DNA of 64,000 nucleotides, taken from positions 1 through 64,000 of the forward strand of contig CAKZZM010000025.1 of NCBI GenBank assembly GCA_937885465.1, in the 5' to 3' direction. This DNA is from an uncultured Bacteroidales bacterium (lineage in GTDB: Bacteria; Bacteroidota; Bacteroidia; Bacteroidales; Paludibacteraceae). Position 1 is the stretch's first letter; the number at the start of each line of letters is the position of its first letter. The translations under genes were made by a program, and so were the position numbers. Positions 35,571 through 47,700 of this stretch are shown in pieces. Below the pieces are notes generated by a model, which worked only from the letters and a program-made list of their open reading frames with translations, was not told the DNA's origin and did not search any database.

Positions 35571-36284
35571 ATGCTTTACGTTATTATTTTTGCGGCGATA
35601 TTGCCGGCGTTCCTGCTTGTTCTTTATATTTGGTTGCGCGACAAATGGCAGCGCGAGCCTCTGTCGCAGATATTTAAAGGTGTCTTCTACGGTTTTCTCT
35701 CCACCTTCATCGCTCTTCTTTGGGAGGAGTCATTATCTTACATAGGTCTTATTCCTGAGCCTCAGTCCGTTCTCGGCGCTTTTTGGAACGCCTTTGCAGG
35801 TGCGGCGATACCTGAGGAGGCATCAAAACTGCTGATGATTTGGTTGCTGCTGCGCAGGAATAAATATTTCGATGAGCGGTTTGACGGCATTGTGTATGCC
35901 TGCTGTGTAGGAATGGGCTTTGCCGGTACGGAGAATATAGGGTATCTGCTCTCAAATATCGATGCGTGGGAGTCGGTGGCAGTGTCAAGGGCAATATTCG
36001 CCGTGCCCGGGCATTTTATGTTTGCCGTGGTTATGGGGTACTATTATTCCCTTATCGCATTCAGAGATATGTCGCTTACGAAGAAGTCGCTCGTGTTCTG
36101 GATGCCGGTGTTGCTGCACGGACTGTACGACGGCATCTTGTTTACAGCCAATGTGTCGCCCTCGCTGCAAGGCGTGCTGATATTCGTATTCTATATTTTT
36201 GTGTTTTGGATGTTCAGGTACGGAAGGAAAAGGATACAAACTTTGTCGGAGGCATCAAATCCAAATAATATTCGCTTTTTCTAA
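35571..36284 (+). CDS. PrsW-family intramembrane metalloprotease
   Basis: A 237-residue membrane protein with about seven hydrophobic segments. The family motifs are present: AAIPEEASKLL (EE pair, about 78-88), PGHFMFAVVMGYYYSL (His, about 145-160) and LLHGLYDGILF (His and Asp, about 181-191). PrsW proteases cleave anti-sigma factors in Bacillus; the target here is unknown and no sigma/anti-sigma pair is adjacent. Confidence 0.85.
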   Translation: MLYVIIFAAILPAFLLVLYIWLRDKWQREPLSQIFKGVFYGFLSTFIALLWEESLSYIGLIPEPQSVLGAFWNAFAGAAIPEEASKLLMIWLLLRRNKYFDERFDGIVYACCVGMGFAGTENIGYLLSNIDAWESVAVSRAIFAVPGHFMFAVVMGYYYSLIAFRDMSLTKKSLVFWMPVLLHGLYDGILFTANVSPSLQGVLIFVFYIFVFWMFRYGRKRIQTLSEASNPNNIRFF

Positions 36285-36322
36285 ATATTTTTGCATTTTT
36301 TATTAAAAAAATTGCGAAAAAT

Positions 36323-36353
36323 TTTGTTGTTTCATTTTATTTTTGTAATTTTG
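36323..36353 (+). promoter_or_regulatory. Promoter of rpmB-rpmG-DUF4295
   Basis: TTTG at 36323-36326, 19 nt, TAATTTTG at 36346-36353, in an AT-rich stretch about 150 nt before rpmB. Confidence 0.7.
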
Positions 36354-36502
36354 CAAACTTTTTGGCGTAAAATCGGTCGTGTTAAAATAGATAGATAGCG
36401 CCGAAGTGGTTGAAGATAAGTGAGTTTGTAAATTACGAAGGAGAACGGTTGTTCTCCGAGTAATTTTGTGTGTTTAGAAAAATAAATAAATACTATAATA
36501 AA

Positions 36503-36742
36503 ATGTCAAAGATTTGTCAAATTACCGGAAAGAGGGCTATGCGCGGATGCAATGTCTCTCACTCGAAGCGGCACACAAAGCGTACCTTCGATGTGAACCT
36601 CTTCCACAAGAAGTTCTACTGGGTAGAACAAGATTGCTGGATCAGCCTCAATGTGAGTGCGGCGGGTCTGAAAACTATTAACAAAATGGGCCTGGATGCA
36701 GCGCTCAAACAAGCAGCGGAGAAGGGCTACCTTTACGCTTAA
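36503..36742 (+). CDS. rpmB: 50S ribosomal protein L28
   Basis: A 79-residue bL28. ATG 36503 gives [20 protein letters not shown], the standard start; upstream in-frame codons are leader. [15 protein letters not shown] follows. Confidence 0.95.
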   Translation: MSKICQITGKRAMRGCNVSHSKRHTKRTFDVNLFHKKFYWVEQDCWISLNVSAAGLKTINKMGLDAALKQAAEKGYLYA

Positions 36743-36758
36743 AAAGGAGGACTGAACA

Positions 36759-36947
36759 ATGGCAAAGAAAACAAAAGAGGCTCGCGTACAGGTTATCCTT
36801 GAATGTACAGAGATGAAGGCAAGCGGTCTGCCGGGAACATCACGCTACGTGACAACAAAGAACCGCAAGAACACTCCTGATCGTCTTGAGTTGAAGAAGT
36901 ACAACCCGATACTTAAGCGTTACACTATTCACAAGGAGATTAAGTAA
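36759..36947 (+). CDS. rpmG: 50S ribosomal protein L33
   Basis: A 62-residue bL33 with [15 protein letters not shown] and [21 protein letters not shown]. The zinc-binding Cys pairs found in some L33 are absent (only Cys15), so it is the Cys-free type. It lies 16 bp after rpmB. Confidence 0.95.
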   Translation: MAKKTKEARVQVILECTEMKASGLPGTSRYVTTKNRKNTPDRLELKKYNPILKRYTIHKEIK

Positions 36948-37002
36948 TTAACCGTCTGAGATTTTCTGTGAGGGAAATCCTACTTAAAGAAAGGAAAAAA
37001 TT

Positions 37003-37158
37003 ATGGCAAAGAAAGCCGTCGCCTCATTGCAAACAGGTAATGCAGGTCGTAACCACTCAAAATGTATAAAGATGGTTAAGTCGCCTAAGACGGGTGCTTA
37101 CATCTTCCAAGAGGAAATTGTGCCTAACGACAATGTTAAGGAGTTCTTCGCCCACTAA
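37003..37158 (+). CDS. DUF4295-family small ribosomal-operon protein
   Basis: A 51-residue basic protein reading MAKKAVASLQTGNAGRNHSK, then a segment with IKMVKSPKTGAYIFQEEIV and ending FFAH. It matches DUF4295, a small protein nearly always encoded after rpmB-rpmG in Bacteroidota and of unknown function, probably ribosome-related. In other Bacteroidales I would expect ftsY next; here a terminator follows. Confidence 0.9.
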   Translation: MAKKAVASLQTGNAGRNHSKCIKMVKSPKTGAYIFQEEIVPNDNVKEFFAH

Positions 37159-37172
37159 TAGGGGCAGATAGT

Positions 37173-37219
37173 AAACAAGCCGCCCCTCTCCGCATAACGG
37201 GGAGGGGCGGCTTGTTTTT
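37173..37219 (+). terminator. Intrinsic terminator after DUF4295
   Basis: Long GC-rich stem with arms AACAAGCCGCCCCTC and GAGGGGCGGCTTGTT followed by TTT, 15 bases after the DUF4295 stop. Confidence 0.9.
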
Positions 37220-37233
37220 GACTAAATAGTGGA

Positions 37234-37447
37234 GAACGTCTCCGAACGTTCGAAAGTAGAAAGTAGAGAACGTCTCCGAACGTTCGAAAGTGGAAAGTAG
37301 AGAACGTCTCCGAACGTTCGAAAGTAGAAAGTTGAAAGACGGTAGAGACGGTCTTTTCGACCGTCTCTCAAAGAAGTAAAAAAGTCTGAACGCTCGGAGG
37401 CGTTCTCCACTAAATAAGTGCGGGCAGAGCCCTAAAGTAAAAAAGCA
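37234..37447. repeat. Class A triplet, class B, class A and class D
   Basis: Class A at 37234-37251, 37268-37285, 37302-37319 (34-bp period); class B variant at 37341-37370 with arms AGAGACGGTC and GACCGTCTCT, a compensated change relative to the usual GGTG/CACC; the GC variant of A at 37388-37405; class D at about 37421-37440. The tract fills the space between the terminator and the lipid kinase gene. Confidence 0.85.
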
Positions 37448-37451
37448 AATT

Positions 37452-38432
37452 ATGTTGGGAGTTATCATAAATACCAAGGCGGGGAAGAAGGCATATCTGA
37501 GGCAGAGGTATTACCTTTTCGACCTGCTGCGCGAGAAAGGCACAGAATATACCTACCATGTGACGCAATATGCGGGTCACGCCGCAGAATTGGCGCAGGT
37601 GTTCGTAGAGCAGGGCTACGACAGACTGCTCGTTCTCGGAGGCGACGGTACCTTGTCGGAAGTTATTGACGGCGTGATGCATGTTATTGCAAGTGCCAAG
37701 AACAACTCTTCCCGCCACCCGCTTGTGTCGGTCGGCTTGATGCCGCGGGGAACGGGCAACGACTGGGGGAGGTATTGGCACCTGACGAAAGATCATAAGA
37801 AATCGCTCGACCGCTTTTTCAGCGGTACGGCGCAGCCGGTGGATGTGGGCTGCCTGACGGTAAGGCGTGCGGGGAAAGAAGAGAAACACTATTTTATCAA
37901 CTCCGTAGGCTTCGGCATTGATGCCAAGACTTGCGAGAGAGCACAGGTGATGAAATACTATGTCGGCAGTCACGGAATAAATTACTTCTTCGGCTTACTG
38001 AGTGCCCTCTTTACCCATAAGTCGGTACCCGTGAAGATAAGTACGAAGTACCAAGTACCAAGTACGAAGTACGAGGGGACGGAAGGGGATGTGAGGGTTG
38101 AGAGTTGGGAACAGCCCTTGTTTACGATGAATATAGGTAATGGTCCGTTCTCGGGGGGAGGAATAAAGCAGAACCCTGATGCCGATCCTACGGACGGCAT
38201 CTTCCACTCAATGTTCGTTACAACACCATCGTTCAAAGATGTGATGAGGGCAATACCGAAACTCTTCAACGGCAGACTGCCGGAAGTTGATTTTATCCGT
38301 AATTTCAGGGCTACGGAGGTAGAGATTGAAACACAAGAGCATATAGTGATTGAGAAAGACGGGATACTCGTTGATGCCTGCGGACCATACAAGGTGGAGA
38401 TACTGCCGAAAGCAATAGGCTTCGTATGCTGA
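37452..38432 (+). CDS. Diacylglycerol kinase-like lipid kinase with repeat insertion
   Basis: A 326-residue DAGK_cat/YegS-type lipid kinase. GGDGTLSEVIDGV (about 74-86) is the nucleotide-binding motif, LMPRGTGNDWGRYW (about 97-110) the second signature, and FSGGGIKQNPDADPTDG the third. It phosphorylates diacylglycerol or a related lipid. Residues about 196-210 (ISTKYQVPSTKYEGT) are coded by a class C repeat at 38038-38080; homologues run directly from one strand to the next here, so this looks like a surface-loop insertion. Confidence 0.8.
   Translation: MLGVIINTKAGKKAYLRQRYYLFDLLREKGTEYTYHVTQYAGHAAELAQVFVEQGYDRLLVLGGDGTLSEVIDGVMHVIASAKNNSSRHPLVSVGLMPRGTGNDWGRYWHLTKDHKKSLDRFFSGTAQPVDVGCLTVRRAGKEEKHYFINSVGFGIDAKTCERAQVMKYYVGSHGINYFFGLLSALFTHKSVPVKISTKYQVPSTKYEGTEGDVRVESWEQPLFTMNIGNGPFSGGGIKQNPDADPTDGIFHSMFVTTPSFKDVMRAIPKLFNGRLPEVDFIRNFRATEVEIETQEHIVIEKDGILVDACGPYKVEILPKAIGFVC
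38038..38080 (+). repeat. In-frame class C repeat in the lipid kinase gene
   Basis: AAGTACGAAGTACCAAGTAC plus further units; codes STKYQVPSTKYE without breaking the frame. Confidence 0.85.
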
Positions 38433-38451
38433 CATTTTTTTTCAAAATCTT

Positions 38452-38494
38452 AAAAATAGTGCAGTTTTTTACATCAAAAACTGCACTATTTTTC
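38452..38494. terminator. Intrinsic terminator after the lipid kinase gene
   Basis: A near-perfect 18-bp stem (AAAAATAGTGCAGTTTTT with AAAAACTGCACTATTTTT) around a short loop, 20 bases after the stop. Confidence 0.85.
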
Positions 38495-38594
38495 GTTTGC
38501 TCTTAATAATCGTGTATATTTTCAAAAGGCAGGCTCTTGTGTGATTTTTGGAAAAGCAGTAATTTTGCACGACTTTGCGCTTGGTCGAAAAACC

Positions 38595-38700
38595 AAGTAC
38601 TAAGTGACCAAGTACCAAGTGACCAAGTACGGTAGAGACGGTGTTTTTCACCGTCTCTCAGAAGTACCAAGTGACGAAGTACCAAGTGACGAAGATTTAG
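38595..38700. repeat. C-B-C repeat cluster upstream of the giant gene
   Basis: Class C units, a class B hairpin at 38631-38660 and more class C. The junction sequences (GTACGGTAGAGACGG and CTCAGAAGTACC) are the same as at 35.28 kb. A TAATTTTG -7-like element lies at 38560-38567 without a clear -33 TTTG, so the cluster is probably in the 5' leader. Confidence 0.8.
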
Positions 38701-38730
38701 AAGTACCTTTTAGAAATTTAAACAACGATA

Positions 38731-41700
38731 ATGAAAAAATTTTTACTCCATTCTCTTTTGTTTTTCCTCCTTTTTGCAGTATCCGTTGTTGCGGATGCTC
38801 AGCAACTGCCGAACGCTAATTTTGAAGATTGGTCGGGTACGCAGTTCGATGGTAATATCCAGCCGGCGAGTTGGAATTACTCTAATGTTGAGCAGGTCGG
38901 CTTCAAGTTCAATTTTGCGCATCGTGAGACGGGTCGCTCCGGTTATTGTGCTATGGTGCAGAATCAGTCGGTTGGTGCAGCGGGTATAACGGAGACGACG
39001 CCGGGCTATTTTACGTTGGGAACACCTTGGCAATACCTTAGCGGATTGAACGTGAGCGGTGCTTCCGGCGGTACGGACGGCGGTATCAGTTTCGCATATC
39101 GTCCCGACTCGATGTATGTGTGGATTAAGCGCACGGGCTCGGCTGTCGCTAACGAGAACTTCGGTATATTGTTTTACTCGTGGAAAGGTACGGCGCAAGG
39201 CAGTAAGTATCTCTCGAAGAGCGGATCGGATTGTACCTCAACAGGTAGCCACACTAACGAAGAGTCGGATATAAGGCAGGCGATGGACGCTAACTCTTGC
39301 GGTACGACGACTAAGGCAACGCAGGTCGCTGAAGGGTTCTACTTCGAGAAGAAGGAATATAGCAACTGGACGCAGATTAAGGTGCCTATCTATTATATGA
39401 ACGACGAGGTGCCGCAGAAATGTAATGTCATATTCTCTTCTGCCGGTTATCCTAATTTCCGTACTTCCACAGGGTTGAATGTGGGTAACTCGCTGTATGT
39501 GGATGATGTCACTTTGGTCTATTCCTCGAAGATTCAGCACCTTTACATAGGCGGTAAGGAGTGGAAAGGTTTTGACCCTAACTCTACTGCGGAGCAGACC
39601 TATTCTGTTGGTCGTACTACCGATATGCCTGAGATCTATGCGGTGCGCGGTGAGGGTACGCTCACCAATATGCGCGGCACTAAGGTCACCTGCCCGGGGC
39701 GCAAACTAACAGGCAGTGAGATTAGCATCAATTATGGTCAGGTGGACGGTACTCCGACGGTTATTACCGTTACAGCCCCTGACGGTTCTTCTACCACCAC
39801 CTACACCATTAAGATGGTGCAGGATCCGTCTGATAACCCGCGCCTTAACTCTATCCTTGTCAATGGTGAGGCAATATCCGGCTTCAATGCGTATGTAGGT
39901 ACTTATAATGTGGCATTGCCTTACGGTACAACGGATGCGCCGACGGTCAGCTATGTGTTTGCCGAGGACGGGCAGACCGCTGTTATTACGCAGCCCGCAT
40001 CGACCGACGGCACCGCCACTATCGTTGTTACCGCCCCGGACGGCACAACGAAGATGACTTATACCGTCAATTTCTCCGTCGCTCTGCTGGCGGATAACAC
40101 CTTGCAGGACATAAAGGTCAATGGCGAGAGTCTGAGCGACTTCAACCCGACCTTGACTACCTATCGTGTAGAACTGCCTTTGGAAACAACGACGATGCCG
40201 ACTGTTGAAGCAGTGTCGGCATACCCGGCAGGGGAGCAGACGATAACCTATACCGCCCCAGATGTTATCGATAACGGACAATATAGAATATCCGTAACCA
40301 CCCCGGGTAATCAGACTGCGAAGGTATATAAACTCAACTTCAAGATAACGGCTTCTACCAACAGCCGTCTGCAAGACTTGCAGATGGGCGGGTACATATC
40401 CTATTTCAGCCCTAATAATACCACTTATTACGTCAGTCTGCCCCTCGGCGTAACGACATTGCCGGAGATAACTTACGAAAAGGGAGATAGTTATCAGACT
40501 GTCTCTATTGAGTCGATTGACGGCGTGGAAGGCACAATACGGGTTATAGTAACGGCGGCAAGCGGTGACCAGACGGTGTATAAGATTATCTGCTCGGCAG
40601 AGAAGTCGAGTGTGTCGCACCTCGATAATATCTATCTTGACGGCGAACCGCTCTCGGGCTTCCTCAGTGATGTATATCAGTATCGCGATACCCTTGCCGT
40701 CGGTTCGTCCGTCGTGCCTACTATCACCTATGATAAGGGCGACGAGTTCGAAACAGTGCAAATCAATTACGGCGGTATCAACGCTACCACGCGTATCTTC
40801 GTTACTGCCGGCGACGGTTCTACTTCCCTCTACGAGATAACTTTCATCGTTGAGCTTGCCGATGTGGCAACGCTCGACTCTATCTATATAGGCGGTGTCC
40901 CTGTGGATGGCTTCTCGCCTGATGTAACCGAATATTATATCAGTCTGCCGCAAGGCACTGCCGAACTGCCCGCCGTTGCTTGGGTGCAGCATGATGAGTG
41001 GCAGACCGTTTCCGCCCGTTCGGGCGGCGTGAACGGCGATTATAAGATCACCGTTCGCTCGCAGACGGGTAACACAGTCGTGTATGTTCTGCATTTCTCT
41101 GTCACCACCTCGGCAAATACCACTCTGTCCGCCGTCTATTTCGATGGCACGGCGTTTGCTGATTTCGACCCTGCCGTGCGTGAGTATGACATAACCTTGG
41201 CAGAGGGTGTGAGTGTGCTTCCGACTGTTACCTTCGATGCTGCGGAGAGTTCGCAGAAGACGGTCAGGACGGTAGAAGGCACCACCTGTACCATCCGCGT
41301 TATTGCCGAGAGCGGTGCCGTAGGGACTTATGTCTTCCGCTTCACTATCCTGAAGTCGGAGAACGCCTTCCTCAATGGTATAACGCTTGTGTATATTGAC
41401 GGCGAAGATACGACGAGAGTGCCTCTTGACGGGTTCGAACGGGAAACATTTGTGTATAATGTAGTGCTGACTACGGCTATCTGCCCTGGTATTGAGGTCG
41501 AGAAAGACCCGACGCAGCAGGTTATGATTACCAAGCCTGTTGCCACGGGCGAGGCACGCATTGTCGTTACGCCGGAAAGTGGTGCTCCTAACACTTATAT
41601 CATCCGCTTCACCTCATCCGTCCTGCCGCAGTTGAGCGCTATCTATGCTGACGGCGTGCTTATAAGCGGGTTCAACCCTGCGGTTACCGATTATGAGGTT

Positions 41701-44700
41701 ACTTATACCGACGCACTGCCTGTCATCACCTTTGAGAAGTCGGCTGCGGATATCGCCGTTACTGCCGTTACTGCCGGCACGACGACCAAACTATATGTCA
41801 AGGTTAGCGATGGCGAGCAGGTCTATACTATCACCTGCAGCAGGTTGCTGTCCGGCGATGCTACGCTGCGTTCTATCTCTATCAACGGATCGCAGGTGGC
41901 AGGCTTCAGTAGCGATATTCTTGACTACGACTATCCGCTGACGGACGACACTTATCCTCTCGTTACATACGAGAGGAACAATAGCGAGCAGCATGTGGTG
42001 GCAGGTTTAGCCTCGCAATATGTGTATAGCATAGTGGTTGTTGCCGCTGACGGTGCTTCAAAGACCTATAATATTCACTATCAAACCTCTGCTTCGGAGG
42101 ATGCAACCCTTTTGTCTCTGAGTTTAGACGGAGTGGATATGCTTGGCGAGTTCGACGCAGATTTTGTCCTTGCCCGCCTGATTGAGAAGGGTGCCGACCT
42201 TCCTGTACTGACCTACACCAAACGCGAGGGACAGACCGTCTCTGCTTCTAAGACGAGTCGCTTGCAGCAACAGGTTATAGTGGTGGCTGAGAGCGGCGCA
42301 AGTCTGACTTATACGGTCAATTATGCAGAGCAGTCGGAGACGAACGCCTTGCTAAGGGATATCCGTATGCTTGTCGGCGGCAGGTGGCAGTCGGTGCAGG
42401 ATTTCGACAAGAACACCTTCACCTATAATGTTACTCTGCCTTGGCGCACTGCCTCTGCTCCGTGTATTTGGGCGGTGCAAGATAAGCCCAATCAGGAGGT
42501 AACAATCAATTACGGTGCCGCCAATGGTGCCACAACGCTGCATGTGCTTGCCGAAGACGGGCAGACACAAGATTATACCATCAATTTCTCTGTTACCAAA
42601 TCGGCGAATACCCGTCTTGCCGGTCTTACTATCGACGGTGACGAACAGAATGTGGATGAGACAGACCTCACCTTTGACGTGCCGTTTGGCACGACAGAGC
42701 CTTATGAGTTGAGTTTCGAGAAGGCAGAGGCAGAACAATATATAGAGTATGTGGCTGCGCCGATTGACGGCGTTACGAAGATTATCGTTACAGCAGAGAA
42801 CGGCGACAAGCGTACTTACTCAATCCGCTACAATGTATTGCAGCCGCAAGGCGAAAATAAGATACTGACTATTCATTACTGTTACCTCACCGCAGGGGGC
42901 GAGACCATCAATGACGAGATGGTGCCGGTGCCGGGAGAGAATGTGGTGAGTCTGCCGTATGGTGCACAGTCGTTTACGGTGACGAGTGTGGACAAGAACT
43001 ACGACGAGCAGTCGGTGGTGTTCTACAACGGCGGTATCCGTCGCGGAGCGACGATAATGGTATATGCCAATCGTGATAACGAGGCAAGCATAACCTATAC
43101 CATCAAGCCGCAGATGCCGGAGTTTGAGGCGGCGGGCAAACTGCAAGACTTGAAGTTTAAGGGGACAACAGTGCCTAATTTCCGCCCCGATGTATATAAC
43201 TATATGATAAATGTTACCGAGCAGCCTGCGACAGCCGATTTCACCTGTACCGCTTATAACGGCGCAACGGTAACACCTTCTGATATAGACGCCACGAAGA
43301 AACAGATAACATTCGCTGTTGAAGGCGGCGAGACGTATTCGGTATGCTGGTTCTATCTCGACAACCCGCATCTCGACTTCTCCGGCGACTGGGTGAAGGC
43401 GGCAAAGGGTAACGGCTATAAGCCGGATGCTACATGGAAAGTGCCGGCTGACTACTCAACAGGCTATGATTGGAATATTTTTTCATTAAGTTTCACTTAT
43501 TCCACAGGTAAAGAGGTTGTGCAGGGGGGGAACAACGGCGTAACGCTTTCCACCTTGCGTGGTGCGTCGATGAACGGCTCTATGCCGGGTATGATGACGC
43601 AAGGGACTATGGCGGTAAGCCTTACTTCAAACGGCAACTCTACCTCGAGCATGACTTATAATGCTTCTACCGGTGTGCAGTTCCGCAACTCACCCGAGCG
43701 TTTTGCTCTTGACTACCGACCGCTGTCGGCTACCGGTATAAGTGACTGGTCATGGATAGTAACGCTGAGCAACGGGAGCAGTCATAAGAACACCACCTAT
43801 TCGGGTAATTATAACTCACTCGGCACGCTTGCAACGGCTGCTAAAAATCTCGACTACGGCAGTCTGGGCGCAATATCGAAGATCACCGTTACTCTCAACT
43901 CTTGCGGAACGGAAAATGCAAAAGATGTGGGGGGCAGCACCATAAGAGAATCATCTATCATCATGCAGAACCTTCGCTTCATCTATAACTCTGAACTGAC
44001 GGCGGCAACGGCCGATGGTGTGGCAATGACGAAGTCGGGTAACACCTTCACGCTTGATGTTGACGAGAGTTATGTGGGCGTTCCCGCTCTGAAATTCACC
44101 GGCGCAGTGCATGACCAGATGCAGACTATCGAGTGGCTCAACGATGGCGAGTGGGTAAACGGCAAACTGACGGCGATGGTCACTAACTACGGCGAGAACT
44201 CGTCAGATAACACCGTCTATACCGTTGTCCTTCAACGCCCCGCCGTCACCTCGCTCAGTTATACTGCCGACTTCGGCACTTATCCCGTGACTATATCGGG
44301 GGACACCACATATATCAATATGCCGTTTGGAGTGAAGGCAATGCCTGATTTCACCATCACCCCTGCAAGTGTTCACCAGAACTTTGACGTTACCGGTAAC
44401 GGTAAAGCGATTACGGTTAAGGTGACGGCAGAGGACGGCTCAACGAAGACGGATGTGTATGTCTTCCGTGAGACACGCACAAGTGATGCTACTCTGCAAG
44501 CCATTGCAGCGGCATCTCTGACGCCCGCTTATGATCCTGAGGTTACCGACTATACCATCACCGCTGCCGCTATGCCTGAGGTCACTTTCTTCAAGCAAAG
44601 GACGGATAACGATGAGGAAGTGGGGCAGACTGTGGATATCAGATATACCGAGTCAGGAGCAACGCTGCTGGTTACCTCTGCCGACGGCTCTGCGCAGCAG

Positions 44701-47700
44701 ACGTATAACATCGCCTTTACAAAGACGACAGAGACGACCAACGCTATGCTTACCGGCATAGCCCTTAACCTCGAAGACCTAACCACCTTTGCGCAGAGTA
44801 CGTACGAATATGAGGTTGAGCCTTCGGAGAATGTGTCGTTTGCAAAAGAGTTTGCGGCAGATGATGTTGTTGAAACGCTGACCGACTCGTCCGTTGTTAT
44901 AGCCCTTTCCGGCAGCGAGGAGCATACCTATACCCTCCGTTATCCTACTGAGCTGTCTGCTAATGCAGACCTTGCCGACATCAAGCTCAACGGCGAGAGT
45001 TATACTGCTTTCCTGCCCGTGCAGACGACATACGAGTATGAGACGGACGAGCAGGTGGATGTGGAGTTTGTCCTTGCAGAGGATGTGCAGAGTATGGTAG
45101 TCGGTTTCTCTGTTTCTGCCGATATACGCCGCTTCACCGCCGTGGTCACTGCGGAGAATGGCGCAACGAAGACTTATACCTTCACTCTGATGCCTGTCTC
45201 TGACAATAATAGTGCACTTGCGGATATACTTGTCGATGGTCAGTCGCTTGCAGATTTCTATCCCGACAAATTGACCTATACCTACACTATCCCTACCGCT
45301 TCACCTAAGCAGGCAGAACCTCCGTTCCCCTCTGTTGCCTATGCTTTGGGACAAGAGAGTCAGACGGTAACGATAGAGCCGGCAGTGGTGCTCGGCGATA
45401 CAACACGACTTATTGTTACGGCTGAGAATGGAGTTGATTACCGCGAGTATAAAGTGGTAATCAATGCAGAGCCGTCGCACTCCGCAGACCTTGAGAATAT
45501 CATCATCAACGGCGAGAGCGTCAGCGGGTTCAAGCCGTCGAGAACAAACTATTCGATGCAGGTGTTCGGCGACGAACTGACGGTTGATTATGCCACTGTT
45601 GACCCGTTCCAAACAGTTACTGTAAGCAGCAGCGAAGAAGGAGTAATATTGACTGTTACGGCACAGGACGGGACGAGCAAGCAGTATGAGGTGGAGATAT
45701 GGAAGGCAGCACAATCGAATAACGCCAACCTCGCCGATATCAGTATCGATGGTCTCACCATCAGTGCCTATGGCGAGATGAAAGAGATAGAGGTTGAGCC
45801 TTTCAACGAGAAGACTTATACCTATCGTATCCCGCTTCATAAGAATGAGCAGATACCTGATATATCCGCTACGCTGCAAGAGGATGCGCAGACGATAGAG
45901 ATTATAGATAACGACCTCACGAAGATTATCCGCGTAACGGCAGAAGACGGTACGACGCAGAATGACTACCGCATTATCTTCGTGGTAGAGCAGTCGTCGA
46001 ATGTATATCTGCAGATGATTTACCTCAATGGTGACTCGCTGCAAGGCTTTGCCCCCGAGATAACATCTTATACCTATGCTTTGCCTCTCGGCGTAAGGGA
46101 ATTGCCGCTTGTGGACGCAATGAAGCAAGAGGCGGAGCAGAAGTTGGCAGAGCCTGAAACGGAAGGTATGGAGACGCGCTTGAAGGTTACCGCAGAGGAC
46201 GGTGCGCAGCTCACCTATACCATCACCTTTGCCTACACCCTCTCCGATGCGGATACGCTGCTGGGCATATATGAGGGCAGCGAACTGATAGAGGGCTTCC
46301 GCCCCGATTCGTTCGACTACTCCTTTGTCTTGCCCATGGGCGTAAGGACAGTGCCTGCTTTGGATGCGGAACCCGCCGACAGGTGGCAGACGGTAACGAT
46401 GGAGACAACGGTGACGGGTATGCAAACCAGATATCGCTATACCGTAGTGTCGGAGAGTATGAGGAAGAATGTGTATAATGTGGTGTATGAGATTCAGCGT
46501 TCGGATGTGGACACCCTGCAAAGTGTTCGGCTTGACTCCCGTGCATTGGCAGGCTTTGATGCCGATACTACCGATTACTATATAACCCTGCCTTACGGAA
46601 CAGAGACACTGCCGACCGTCTCGTTCGACAAAGGTGATGAGTATCAGGACACCGCTTCTGTTTGGGTAGGCAACGACTGCCGAATAACCGTTATCTCGGA
46701 AAGCGGCAAGCAGAGAATATACACCTTGCATTTCGAGTTTGCAAAGAGCAGTAACGCTCTCTTGACGAATATCTATGCTGATGGTAAGCCTATTGCGGAT
46801 AATTTCGATCCGGAGCAAGAGTCATACATTATAGTGTTGCCTTACGGCACGACCAACAGTCCTACTATAACCTACAGCAAGGCTGAGGAAGAGCAGAGAG
46901 TGGATCTCTCGATGATGTTCGGCGTTGTTGTTATCAGTGTTACCGCTGCGGACGGCGTTACCACACATAGTTATCTTATCGGTTTCGACTATGCTCTCTC
47001 TCAGGAGGCACATCTTGCCGGTATCATGCTCAACGAGCAGCCGCTGCCGGGCTTTAAGGAGGATGTGTTCGAATATGAGGTTAGTCTGCCTTACGGCACT
47101 ACCGCCTTGCCCTCACTCGACTACACACCTGCTGACGAGTCGGCAAAGGTTGAGTTGGACTTCGGCGAGAAAACGATAACGATAGAAGTAACATCGGCGG
47201 ACGGAGAGCATGTATATGAGTATGTGATTAACTTCGTTATTGAGCGCAGTCCTATTGACTATCTGACAGATATCAGCCTCAAGGGTAAGACGATAGAGGG
47301 CTTCCATCAGGATACTTTGGAGTATAAGATTGAATATCCTGTGGGTTCGACAGATGCTGATTTTATTCACGTTGAGGATGTTACCTATACCAAGGGTGAC
47401 GAAAGCGAGATGGTCAGCATATCAGATAACGACGGTGTCATAACAATAGTCGTTACGGCTGACAATCAGACTAATGTGAGAGTATATCTTATTCGCCAGA
47501 CTATACTCAAACGCTCGAACAGTCTGCTCAGCGGGATAATGCTCAACGGCACGCCTTATAGTGAGTTCAGCGACTCGGTATTCAGTTATGAATACCTGCT
47601 CTTCGAGGGCGAACTGATCCCGACGATAGAGGCTGTGGCGCAAGACTCTACGGCAGAGGTATCGGTAACAATAGGCAATATAGGTGAGGAGACGGTTATC

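Noticed and set aside
39706..41094. Long open frame on the minus strand opposite the giant gene
   Set aside because: It is a shadow of the repetitive beta-sandwich coding sequence, with no domain, start context or composition of a real protein; a similar one lies at 45301-46818.
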